Of a DNA stretch of 64,000 nucleotides, positions 45,923 through 56,785 are shown piece after piece. Source of the DNA: Hawksworthiomyces lignivorus (taxonomy: Eukaryota; Ascomycota; Sordariomycetes; Ophiostomatales; Ophiostomataceae); contig NTMA01000047.1 in NCBI GenBank assembly GCA_002917075.1, positions 231,641 to 295,640 on the forward strand. The letters are read 5' to 3'. A model generated the notes under the pieces. It saw only the letters and a program-made list of their open reading frames with translations, did not search any database and was not told the origin of the DNA. Within the stretch, counting starts at the first letter, position 1. Each line of letters begins with the position of its first letter. The translations under genes and the position numbers were made by a program.

Positions 45923-47148
45923 CGTAGTTGCCGTGGTTGTTCGAGAATCAGGGGTGTGCAGAGACATGCGAGCACTGTTCTGGCCGGCTCGTGAGAGAAG
46001 GGTGTGGGTTAGGTTTCGATCGAGAAGGAGAGGGTGACGTGGAGAGAGAAGAGACTTCGAAGGCCACACAGGTACGAAACACACAGATCTGTTATAGGGC
46101 CTCTGAACAGGCGTCTCTGGAAGGACGAAGGAGATTTTGGCTCTAGGCGACGAGAAAAACAATCTAACGAACAAAGAGATGATCCTGAGAGACGTACAGT
46201 CGGCAAGAAAGCTGAAGAAAGATAAATGATAATATAAACAAATACGCAGAATAAAATAAAGCAAGCAAAAAGGGGGGAAGGACAGGAAGGGGCGGAGATA
46301 CACTGAAGGAAAGAACCGATTGCAGAAAGTGCGAAGGAGGGCGAAGTACTGCTGCAGGAAGGAACGAGGAAAGGAGATAGACGAACGGACGTAAAAATAG
46401 AAACCCTTGACACAAAAGACCCTGAAAACGAAAAGCTCTCAAGCAGTCGAAAACAATGACATATGCACGTATTATGTTTGGACTTGAAATTTTGAGGGGA
46501 ACGACAGCAATTATTCGCCTGTGGGGAAGCATCCGAGTCTGAAGTTTCAACGATGGTCTATTAGCGCCACAAAAAAGCTGGACCTGAGGATCTGAGGACC
46601 TGAGGCTCAGCCACTGGCGGGGTATGTGCTACAACAATAACACACCAAACAGAGCTGTCAATTACGAGTACGGGTACTTGTATTATTGTATTAAATATTA
46701 AGCTTATAGAACGATCTAGAAAGGGAAAGAGCTACACAACAACAGCGTGCTCCTACTACATACAACACTGCTACCCCGCTATGATTAATCACTGATTGCT
46801 AGCCACTTGTGGAACTCTTGCCTTAAGCCGTACAGGTGTCTAGAGTGCATATTACGTATGTAGTGTTGGCCTTGCTTGTTTTGTTTTGTTTCGTTTCGTT
46901 TTTGTTTTGTTCGTCATATTTCATGTAACTTGGGGTTTGTTTTACTCAGTCTTCTTCCTACTCTTGAAACCCATCTGGTCTACCGTGAGCGCTGCTTGAA
47001 GTGCGAGACTTTTCTATTCACGCCCCCCCTTACAAAAACTTCCTACCACCTACCGGGATAGCATCGTTTGCATCTCTGAGCGTCGCTCATATCAAATCGA
47101 AGCCAGTCCAACGGCTCTCATATTTCTTCCTGCTGCGTCTTACTCGCT
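45923..47148. promoter_or_regulatory. Divergent intergenic region, STRAP-like and Doa1-like promoters
   Basis: This 1.2-kb interval lies between two divergent start codons. It contains an AG-rich segment (46010-46400) and a GTAC palindromic motif at 46665-46680. Pyrimidine-rich sequence precedes the Doa1-like ATG. No gene was recognised. Confidence 0.5.
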
Positions 47149-47238
47149 ATGGGAGAAAGCAAAGGCGAGTTTCAGCTGTCGGCTAGTCTTTCTGGTCATG
47201 ACAAAGATGTAAGTGGAGGAGAACTAAGGAGAGCGAGG

Positions 47239-47272
<34 letters not shown>

Positions 47273-49741
47273 GTGTGTGTGTGTGTGTACGAGGAACTCA
47301 AATGGAGCTGCGAGACTGGGATGATAATAGCAACTTACTCACTTTTCTCTCCCTCGAAAGGTGCGCGCTGTCTGCTTTCCAGTTCCAGGAACGGTCTTCA
47401 CGGCGTCGAGGGACTGCACGGTCCAGGCATGGCACGAGTCGACCAGCTCTCCGCCCTCCTACTCTGCTAGTATTCTGGCCCAAGGGCCCTATTCATTCAA
47501 CTCTCTAGCTTACCTTCCACCATCCGAGAGTCGTCCACAGTATCCTGCTGGACTTGTTCTTGCAGGCAGCCACGGGCAGACAATCGAGGTGCGGAAACCA
47601 GATGCCGACATATCGGACACGCAAGTGGGTCTCTTGTCTGGCCACAAAGGCAACGTCTCGGCACTCGACGTGTCTCCTAGCGGTGACTTTGTAGTCTCGG
47701 GCGACTGGGAGGGGCGAGCAAAGCTCTGGAATACCACCACGTGGGAAGCCGAGCTTGAACTTATCGGTCCCGACCCCAACGACAAGCAGCGTGCCATCTG
47801 GGCTGTGCTCGCCTATAGCAACACCATCATCCTCACGGGGTCTGCCGACCACATGATCCGCGGGTACAGCTTGCAGAACAAGAGAGAGAAAGAAGGCGAA
47901 CTGCAGCCTGGCGTTCTGATTCGGACACCTGACGTGGTGCGGGCCCTCTGCCGTGTCCGGAAACATCCCAGCAGCGCCCAGATTGCCAGTGCCGGCAACG
48001 ACTTCATGATCCGTCTCTGGCAGTTCAACGGGGCACAAGTTGGCGCTCTACAGGGCCATGAAAGCTTCATCTATGCGTTGGACTGCCTGCCCTCAGGCGA
48101 GTTGGTAAGCTCAAGCGAAGACCGTACCGTGCGCATCTGGAAGGGAGAATCATGCATCCAAACAATCACACACCCTGCCCTGTCTATATGGTCAGTTTCT
48201 GTGTGCCAGGAAACTGGCGATTTCGCCACCGGAGCAAGCGATAATATCGCCCGCATCTTTACGAGGAGTCATGAGCGGATTTCTTCTCCAAGTGTCCTCA
48301 GAGAGTTCTCAGAGGCGGTTCAGCGTTCGGCCATTCCCCAGCAACAGATGGGCGATGTCAACCCGAGCACCCTTCCAGGGCCGGAGTTCATTGAGGCCAA
48401 GGCTGGCACTAAGGATGGGCAAACAGTCATGATAAACTCAGGCGACGGCAACATCAGTGTCTACCAGTGGTCTGCAGGTGAGTAACAGATATCACCTTCT
48501 GCATATATCTCCTCTTGAGGGCAAGCTGCTCTCATGGAAACGTCTTGCTGACTTAGCTTCAGGACAAAGCCAGTGGCTCCTTGTGGGCACGGTTGTAGAT
48601 TCCTCTGCAGCCGATGCCGAGGGAGCAGGCAACAGTACGACCGCCGAGTCTGGACAACAACAGAGCAACATAGGCTTTGGCAGTGCGCCAACTCCGGCTC
48701 CTCCAGCTGTAGGCGAAGACAGCCGTACAAGCCATCCTCTAGGACCTTACGCAGTATTCGTCACCTTGGCGCAGAGTAAATTTACACGTGAGTTTTCATC
48801 TATCCCAAGATCTTCTAGATGAATTGGCAACAAAATCCGTGCTGATGCGATTCTTCATGTTCCTAGCTGTTCTGGATCGAATAATTACGGTCAACAGCAA
48901 CCTGCAACAAGCTGCTACTTCATTAGCTCCCGAGCAGGTTGACCAGTTGAAGCGGCTGGTCCAAGTCCTAGGAAGAGATGTACCTCAAATACCCGCTACC
49001 GTCCCGGCCATGGTTCCGGCAGTGGCAACAAAGACATTTTCTCTTGGACCCGCCTCCATAGCACTCGTTCTGAGAATCTCCACAGCGTGGCCCTATAATG
49101 ACCGGCTGCCTGGACTCGATCTTCTGAGATGCATGGCAACATCACCGTCGCTAGCAGAGTTTACAAGTGACGGTGATAATAGTATATTGGACACACTTCT
49201 GCCAAGTGTTCTAGATTTCACAAAAGACTCGAAGACAGGTCTTCCTGAGGTGCCAAAGGCCGCAGAGAACAACAACATGATGGCGCTTCGGGTTTTGGCA
49301 AATCTCTTCATTACGGTTCCTGGTCAACAGCTAGTAGCCAGAAGCGCCAAGCAAGTGGTCGACTATCTCTCGGCTGTCCTTGATATTACAGAGCGAAAGA
49401 ACCGGAATTTTATGGTCGCGTGGACATCAGTGGTTAGCAACATTACGGCCTACGCTCTTCGGGAACAGGAGCTAAACGGGACGAATTCAATTGGGAAGGA
49501 TGCGTTGGCTGGGCTGATAAAACTTCTTGCGATACCTATTTTGGACTTGGAGAATGCCGAGGTTGTGTATCGTGCACTAGTTGCCTTGGGCAATCTAGCC
49601 AGCATCCCTGGGGAGGGTGATTATACGAAGCAAGTACGCTCTGCTAATGCTCGCACCTGGATCAATCTGGCCATCAGCAAGATCGATGAAGAGAGAATCA
49701 GATCGTTAGGCGAGAAGCTTCTGAAAATCCTTGACGCCTAG
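47149..49741 (+). CDS. Doa1/PLAA-like WD40-PUL protein (Cdc48 cofactor), unusual PFU region
   Basis: Doa1 (Ufd3/Lub1/PLAA) is a Cdc48/p97 adaptor in ubiquitin-dependent degradation and ubiquitin recycling. Exons 47149-47208, 47361-48477 and 48557 onward are clear. The WD40 half starts FQLSASLSGHDKD and VRAVCFPVPGTVFTASRDCT, and has LLSGHKGNVSALDVSPSGDF, QGHESFIYALDCLPSGELVS and SSSEDRTVRIWKGESCIQT. LPGPEFIEAKAGTKDGQTVM and then NISVYQWSA mark the usual approach to the PFU domain. The typical PFU core (Y-D-Y-V-F-D-V-D-I) is missing. From about 48819 the frame encodes a PUL-like helical domain with RISTAWPYNDRLPGLDLLRC, ending EKLLKILDA. Linking the two needs a 31-nt intron (48788-48818, gtgag...ctag; 776 aa total) or a frameshift. 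Intron 1 has a (GA)n(GT)n microsatellite. Confidence 0.8.
47243..47288. repeat. (GA)n(GT)n microsatellite in Doa1-like intron 1
   Basis: A GA dinucleotide run passes directly into a GT run inside the 152-nt first intron. It is likely length-variable between strains. Confidence 0.85.
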
Positions 49742-50694
49742 GGCTGCTGCGCGGAAGGCAAGCACACCGTATATCATCTTGAGGCGAGTCGAATCTTTAT
49801 GACAAAGTTCAAAAGGGAGACCCCGGTCTTTTCAGACCAACTAGATGGCTGGTATAGAGAAATTATGGATACTTGTTTTGTAAGTCCACGACTAGCCGCG
49901 GCTGCACACGAATGCCGGAGCCTCCTAAGTTAGTTCTCGAGGTCAATTTTTCACTAGCTGGTTCGAGCAGTACCAAGGAATTCCATGTTGCACCATCAGG
50001 CTTCTGGTAATCATGCCACCTGTTTTTATTCTGTCGACCGGCGTATCTTCTAAGCTGCCTGTCGTGGAAGATTGTCTGAGAAAGGGGTAAATTAGAAATC
50101 ATGATTTTGAAACTTTACGTACGACGGCACCAGTAGGAATCGAAGGTGTAGCCGCCCGCGAGATATGAATCTGCATCTTTCGTATAGTGCACCCCATCAG
50201 CAGGCGGCGCTGGTTCGCAACACCGAGCTTTGCATGTTGCTCCGTGTTTAGTCTTTGTATTCGGGTATTCCCCAGAGAGAGAGAGAGAAATGTGATGGAT
50301 CATTACGAAACCTATATGAAGCAGATTCTAGTTGTCCCAATTTCCCATCCAGCAATCTCGCTCAAAAAGAGGCCAGACGTAAGTAATCAACTCAAAGGAA
50401 GAAAGAGGCCTAACGATCAAAATAATATAAACAAGGATAGGCCAAAACACATATAGGGCCATTAATAAAATGTAGGAAATACAAAGAGGAGTAAAGACAT
50501 GAACTCCGTGGTATATCGTGCAAATGCCCATCTAGATATGTACAAGGCAGTCCTGGCTGGCACAGTTCCATGGCTGCGGGGTTTTAGTTTTTTCATTTTT
50601 TTTTGGATTCCCCTTTCGTCGGTGCTCACCATCGCTCCGAAAGCTAGCATGATACCGGCACTTCATAACCAACAAACTCTGGCATACGCAACAA
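49742..50694. other. Intergenic, convergent gene ends
   Basis: This lies between the Doa1-like stop (plus) and the BIM1-like stop (minus). It is A/T-rich and presumably holds 3' UTRs. No gene was recognised. Confidence 0.5.
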
Positions 50695-51614
50695 TTATAA
50701 CAGAAGCCACAGACTCCCAAGAGCAGCTGGCAGCCAGCCTGCAAGCTGCAGCCAACTCCAAGAGTCCTGTGATCGGCGGAAGAAGAATGAGGCCACGGCT
50801 CCAGACGTAGTGCTGTTGCTTCCAGACGCTTTGGTAGTGATCGTGTAGATGTCAGAGAAGCCAATGTCCGTGCTGTTAAAGCAATTGGTCTCGTTGACAT
50901 TAGCGAGGCGGGGATCGTGGTCATCAACGAAAGTGATGTCAACACACTGGACAATTTGGTTAGCAGATGCGGAGAGTCTGTCTTCTCAGACTCGGGGCAG
51001 GGAAGGCGATGGGGAGACTTCGGAAGGCAGCGCTTACCGAATAAAGGGCTGCGCCGTGGACGGCCAGCTCGACAACTTGAATTGTGGCGTTGTCGCCAGG
51101 CTTAACAGTCGCATTAACTGGTAAGGGAACCTGTGGAAGGCAAACGGTGCCCGGGTACGGGTTTTTGGAGGGGCCAATGATGCCGAACGGCGAAATCATG
51201 GGGTTAGACATGTTCGGCGGGCCTCCGTCGGGGCCGTCCGTACCGAAACCAAGGTTGACGTAGATGGTTGCCGTGGCATGGCCCTGGAACCAACCGGGTT
51301 GGAAGGACACAGCTCCACCAGAGACGGGCCAGTACGTACGATTCGTCGTCGTCTTAATTCCACCGCCTACAGAACACGGAGGCATTAGTGCGCTGGTACA
51401 GAACTTGACCAGGAAGAGCAGCTGACCGAGTGGGGTGAGACTTTTGTGTTGTGTTTTCGCTCGTCTACTACTTACATGGGTACATCCACTGCATGCCGTA
51501 AGGGAATGTGTCGTTAGTGATGAGATTGTCGCCTCTCCAGCCAGGATAGACGATAACAGTATGGGCAGAGACCAGGCTGGCGCCGAGGACGGCAACTAGT
51601 GTCGAAAAGAACAT
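50695..51614 (-). CDS. BIM1-like (X325, LPMO-like) copper protein, probably GPI-anchored
   Basis: This belongs to the fungal BIM1/X325 family: LPMO-like folds at the cell surface that bind copper through an N-terminal His, with a role in copper acquisition in Cryptococcus, and not known to cleave polysaccharide. Exons in transcript order are 51476-51614, 51038-51366 and 50695-50946, giving 239 aa. A 17-residue signal peptide (MFFSTLVAVLGASLVSA) is followed by His18, then TVIVYPGWRGDNL. The core has YPCGGIKTTTNRTYWPVSGG, FQGHATATIYVNLGFG with His76, and CVDITFVDDHD with conserved Cys157 and nearby acidic residues. A Ser/Thr/Asn-rich spacer (SGSNSTTSG) and a hydrophobic C-terminus (SWLQLAGWLPAALGSLWLLL) look like a GPI-attachment signal. 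Several N-x-S/T sites are present. Confidence 0.92.
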
Positions 51615-54303
51615 GATGCTGGATCTGTGTGTTGTGTGTACTGTGTGTGTTATATGCGCATGCGATAGGGAACGCTGCTTTTATTTTATATTCCACTTTC
51701 TGTTTTATGCGACCGTCTCGATATATGCCGCGGGCAACGCTAATTATATGCCGGCGACCAAGCGTGAGCAAACGGCGTTGACCTCGTAGGAACAATTTGA
51801 TGCGTATAGGAGGAGTATGCAGCTGTTCAGAGCTGGAGTCAGAGGCAAGACAAAGATGAAGGGCGAAAGCGTGAATTAGCGAAAAAGGAGCAGTGGTGAC
51901 GAGAGATTGCCAAGAGTGAGAAATCCGAAAGAAAAAAAAGATATTTGCGGATAGAATCCTTTTTTAAAAAGGAAATAAAATATAGATGTGATACATAGGA
52001 CGGAGGGCGGAAAGCTAAAGAAATATCTCCTCTTCCCTGGGGTATTTGAAATGCACGCTTCTCTGTGAAAACCGGCATATTCTTGCTCACCCGCTCCAGG
52101 TCTTCGTGGAGCATCGGTAACAGCACACACGCGCGCGCGCGCACACACACTCTCTCTCTCTCTCACACCCGCTCGTGGTCACAAAAGAGCGGAGCAACGG
52201 ACTGCATTCAGCAGAGGCAAATAGATGGTGGGCAGTGAGCATCAGCGAGGAGGCCCTCGACATAAGCCAATAAAGCAATAAACCAACCTCATCCTGGGAG
52301 CACATCCTGTCCGTTCTCCCTTTCCCGAATTTGCAACCGCCGGAGCTATCTCCCACCCTGGCCGTCTCCAATACTTACCAAACCTGCCAAAGCCGGTAAG
52401 AGAATAAGTATGAGTACACAGAGCAGCCGAAAAAGACCAATCTATCTTGGCGGCTTCTGCAGCACCACTGGCCAGTGAGAGCGGCAGATGCGAGGTTGAG
52501 CCGTGGTCATTGACCCGGAACCCCTGTCAGCTATCACACACCCAGCCAATGAGAGGAAGATACGCTCGAGGAAGTGAGCGAGTCGCTCGCTGACCGTCAC
52601 AGGGGTCTTTGGTCATTGGTTGGTACTTAGTTGGTCACAGTTCTTGATGGGCCAATAACTGAGCTGGACGAGGGTGAAATCACCTGCATGTGCAGAATCG
52701 TACGGAATGCGACCTACGAGTACTCACTTGTACGAAGCTAGCAGTAGTACAGAATTGAGTGAAGTAGGGAGAAAAGTTATGAAAGAGTGTCCTACTAAAG
52801 GCTTACAAGTACTCCGCAGAGCAGATTGCAGATGCAGCTAAGGATGTGAGTCCCCTGCACAAGAAAGCATTGATTGATAACCTTTGCGTAGTCGTCATTC
52901 AAGACCATTGCGGCTTTCTTTTTAGTCCACTTGGTACAGGCTCATACCGCAGAAAGATTCGAGAACATGATTCCTGACACTTGGAAGACGCAGACACTCG
53001 AGATGAAGCGAGAAGGAGAAGAAGAAGAGGCAGAGCGAAGACAAGCCGCTGTGATAGTGAAAGGGGTCTTTTTTTTTTAAAAAAAAAAAAAAAAAGAAAA
53101 AAAATCTAGGGCTGATGTGGAAAGACCAACAAGATTCCTGTCTACCCGCCGCATCACAGTTAAGCGCCCACCTTAGCTTGGGGCAGACCACTAGGAAACG
53201 GCGGCGTGTGTGTACGAGTACCAATCTATTGTATGCGTAGTATTTGTTCCGCACGTCCTCGGCGGTGAAATCGTAAGACTGGATGGATAGCTACAAGGAT
53301 ACGTATGTACATATTACTACATCACTCCGCACGCCTATCTGTGATTGTTTTCCTCTGTTTAAAGACGGCGGGATGGAGCGTGCGCTAGCAGGTGGGGTGC
53401 TATTTTAAGAAATAGCCAGAGATAGGGGGGAGGAGGGAGGGGAAGAGTACGTTGTAAGGAGCATATCATATGAAGGAGGAAACACAGAGTAGTACGGAAT
53501 ATTAATATAACAAAGAAAATAAAGAATCAGAAAAGAAGTGATGCGGTTTGATGCACGCAGTTTGTATATAGCTGCCCATGCCAGCCGTAGCGCAGCGGCA
53601 GCAAACATGTGCCGTGGGAAAAATAGCTGGCTGTACGATCTCGGCGGGGTGCTTAGGTGTGTAAGACATTTGGGTGAATGGCATCCAACGGACATCCAAC
53701 GGACATCCAACGAACATCTACTTTCAGTACACAGGAATGAGCAGTTCATGATCAGATTCGACAAGAGCGACGTGAGCTGCCCGAGAAATGCAACGAGGAG
53801 ACCTGCCTACACTGAGCTGTCACTAACTGCCAGTGCGCAGTGCAGATAGGATCCGGCAACATAGAAATATGGCAAAACAGAGAAAGACGGGAAGGAGGAG
53901 TGAGGATCGATGGAAGATCAAGAGGGGAGTCCATCGAAGCTACATGAGACGTGCATTTTGCGAAGAGGAATCTGCTGTGCCACGAGGAGCGAGTATCGCT
54001 TTGCAGATCTATCTTCCTAAGTAAGACCTTAGCTCCTTTTGTCGTCGTTGCAGCATCGCTAGCTGGGTGAGAAGAAAAACAAGTTCTATGTGTATAAAGA
54101 AAAGAAAAAGACAAAGCAATAAAGATGGTGTGCATCAGAATTAGTATTCTTTGTGCTGACACCGTGTCTTGGTGGCAATTTCAAAATGCACATGTACGGG
54201 CATAGCAAACATGGTATTATTATACGGCGTTAAATACTTTCGTTAGTCGCATAATTGCTTCGCCGACGGCATTTTCCAAGCTGCCCTTCCCACAGCGATT
54301 GCC
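51615..54303. other. 2.7-kb divergent intergenic region
   Basis: This lies between the divergent starts of the BIM1-like gene and the SRR1-domain gene. It has a CA/CG/CT microsatellite at 52127-52167, long A/T homopolymers at 53070-53105, and GTAC motifs near 52715-52736 and 53212-53222. No coding region was recognised. Confidence 0.45.
52127..52167. repeat. CA/CG/CT compound microsatellite
   Basis: The plus strand shows ACAC, then CGCGCGCG, then CACACA, then CTCTCTCT in direct succession, in the divergent interval upstream of the BIM1-like gene. Confidence 0.85.
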
Positions 54304-55406
54304 ATGCCGACAACCACACCTGCATCGGCAGCCGTCGCCAGCAGCGACACGGATGACGACAGGCCGTGGACTTTTGTCACTCCCAAACGCTCTGGTGGCA
54401 AGAGCCACGATGCAATTGGCGCTGCTCTTGATTTCCACAGGCGCCCATCTATTGGACGTCATGTTCCTGGAGCAGCATCCTGTAACCGAAAGACGACACC
54501 ATTGGCAGCGGTGACAGCGACCACAAGAAGCCCAGATTCTCCCCCTACCTCTTCCACAGTTGCCCATATCCGTGCCGAACATGCGCGGATCGTTGCGAGG
54601 TGGAAGGCCCAGCCATCCTGTCCGCAGCTGGAGCGCCTGATCACGACGCATGCGCAAAGCCATGCGACAATAACACAAGCCTTGTGCCTCGGCACCGGCT
54701 CTTTCGGTAGCCCGCTCGACGGCGGCGAGCCCGTGCGACGTGCCCACATCCAGACAGAAGCATTCCTGTCGATTGTCGATCTATTAAGTGTGTTGTTCCT
54801 TTGTCTCTCTATCTCTCTTTTTTTTGGCCTGCATACCATCAACATCCCAACCTTCAATTAACCAGGTGCAACTGGAACAACAGGCCGGCAAAGTGGACGT
54901 GTAATTCCGTGCACATTTCAGGAGCCATTATATACCGATGCAGACCGGCAATACCTCCAGGAACTAGGCCATTCGGTCATCGAAGAGCTGGCTCCAGGTC
55001 GGACAGTTACCCCAAGCACCATGATTTTCGCTATTCATTTACCCAGCCGAGATTACTTGGACTGCCTTTCAAATACCCTGCCCGCCATGCTAGTAGGGAC
55101 TAGTTACGACTGTTATGAAGAGTAAGCTTGGAAGGTTCATTGAAAGCTACGCACTTGGTAAACTCTGACGCTTTCAACATATGAGTATATTTTGCTGACG
55201 CTGGTATCACCTCTCTCATCGTCGTTCTCTTTATCATCAGACTGCCACAATTTTCTAGAAGTGAGGCATCCCATATGTTAGCCGATCTGCGGAGAGTCCA
55301 CCAGAGCTTTACCAAGTACAACTTTCCCCGTGAGAAGCATGATCATTGCTTCTCAGATACTGTGATTTACTGGAAGCAAGTAGATGATGCGGTATCGGAA
55401 AAATAG
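54304..55406 (+). CDS. SRR1-domain protein (SRR1/Ber1-like)
   Basis: Exons are 54304-54787, 54866-55121 and 55241-55406, giving 301 aa. The SRR1 domain is marked by LCLGTGSFGS near residue 127, then QTEAFLSIVDLL before the first intron. After it come VIPCTFQEPLYTDADRQYL, ELGHSVIEEL, and STMIFAIHLPSRDYLDCL, matching the SRR1 pattern of a DPxFT-like segment and a late hydrophobic FxxH strand. The last exon is helical and charged. Arabidopsis SRR1 acts in light and clock regulation and yeast Ber1 in microtubule-related functions; the biochemical activity is not known. The N-terminal 100 residues are low-complexity, including a PWTFVTPKR segment. The gene is the last one before the AT-rich repeat island. 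Confidence 0.85.
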
Positions 55407-56346
55407 GTTGAATCACCGAGAACAGAAGCCTTACAGGGACGATGCCCGGATACTTTAGACAGAGTTTAGCTGCGGCCCTCGTCGTCTTTCCTAGGGTATT
55501 TCCCCAGACTTCTGCTCGCCTCCTCCAAGAGCTAGCCGTTTCCCAAGGACTCTTTGCGCCAAGTCGCCAACTATCCGCCCTCTTTTGCTCGTTCTAGTCG
55601 TATCCAAACTCCCCGTTCCACCGGGCCGCGCCAGTGGCATGCATTGTTGTCTTTTGCTGGGGGGCTTTGTTCTGCGCAACATGCGAAGCTTATGGCCTTT
55701 TTTTTTTAAGTTTCTAATTACATTATCGAGTCAATCCTAGCTATTTAGCTTTACTCGACCAGTTGTTCATTTCATATCTGCTTGGTAATGAGCTTCAAAG
55801 GCATTTGCTAGTGAAGATAATAGGTGACTGTTGCAGGTTGTTAGGATGCACATGCCAGAGAGCCTCTGAGGCGCCTAATATACGCTAGTGTGAGGGAATA
55901 TCAGCACGTTGTGCTGATATTGACGATCTTTTTGGATTATTGGCACAGTTGGTAAACCCTCACACCAATCGTAACACAGGTTCTTTTGAACATCGAACAA
56001 TGGCTCAAACCTGAGTGATACCGGCTATTGTTTCTTGTGACAGGTAGACAAGGGAGATAAACAAGACGACGCCGTAATGAGATGTTATATCGGCGTCTTA
56101 TTACCGCCTGCCACTAAGAACCCCTACAATAACATTAAGTAACACTTGTGAACGAAGAGTTATAAACTATTCTGAAAGACAAATTATTATATTCCATCCT
56201 GGTGGAAGAAGGTATAAAATAGAGCCTTGCTTGTAAGTCATTCACTTTGTTGACAAAGTCACATGTCCTGAAAGGTAGATGTAACAATGCAAATACTGAG
56301 CTCTCTAGGACAGTCGTTATATATACTGACAAAGAGGTACTCAAGT
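55407..56346. other. Transition region before the repeat island
   Basis: No gene was recognised. The stretch 55887-55965 holds a nested inverted repeat (separate entry). Composition becomes increasingly A/T-rich toward 56347. This may be the remnant edge of a retroelement or other repeat that was not RIP-mutated. Confidence 0.45.
55888..55965. repeat. Nested inverted repeats with perfect hairpin
   Basis: A 9-bp arm GTGTGAGGG (55888-55896) is the exact reverse complement of CCCTCACAC (55957-55965). Inside it, AATATCAGCAC (55897-55907) and GTGCTGATATT (55911-55921) form a perfect 11-bp hairpin with a GTT loop. The start TGTGAGGGAATATCAGCAC is LTR-like in style (5' TG), but no matching second copy is visible in this window. 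It could also be a small palindromic transposon end. Confidence 0.5.
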
Positions 56347-56489
56347 AAATAGTTATCATTGTATTATATTATATATAGTATAATAATGAATCGCCACGCG
56401 GTTGTGTATTTAGTATAATTAATATTTTAAAATTTTGTAATATATTAAATTTAATATATATTTTTTAATTTATATAAATTTTATGAAAA

Positions 56490-56785
56490 AAAATCAAACT
56501 GCAAAGGAATAGCGTATGGCTCACGATGTATGACAAGATTGGGGAACAATAGTCAATTCTTAGGGGTTAGGGATCAAAAGACTTCGGCTTACCGATCCCT
56601 CTCCGATCAATTACCCGTCCATCTTAGGATCCTTTTATATACAGAGCATAAGACTTCTGAAATCAAGTTTCCATAGTATGAAATCATTTATGATGTAAGG
56701 TAGTGAGATTTCTTGTCGATTAGAGGGCCGATCGTGAGGGGCAGTGTTTTAAAATAGTAGACGACCGGAAGGCTTTGATGTATGT
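56490..56785 (+). repeat. Inverted repeat copy 1 (lightly mutated)
   Basis: This roughly 295-bp segment aligns along its length with the reverse complement of about 59062-59340. Shared strings include gatcgtgaggg, gaaatcaagttt/aaaatcaagttt and ccgatcaattacc/ccgattaattacc. This copy keeps far more C and G and differs mainly by transitions expected of RIP. It could be a terminal repeat of one element or an independent insertion. Confidence 0.7.

Noticed and set aside
55491..55682. A 63-codon minus-strand frame starting MLRRTKPPSKRQQ
   Set aside because: Short, no recognised domain, and located at a repeat-rich edge; not enough evidence for a gene.
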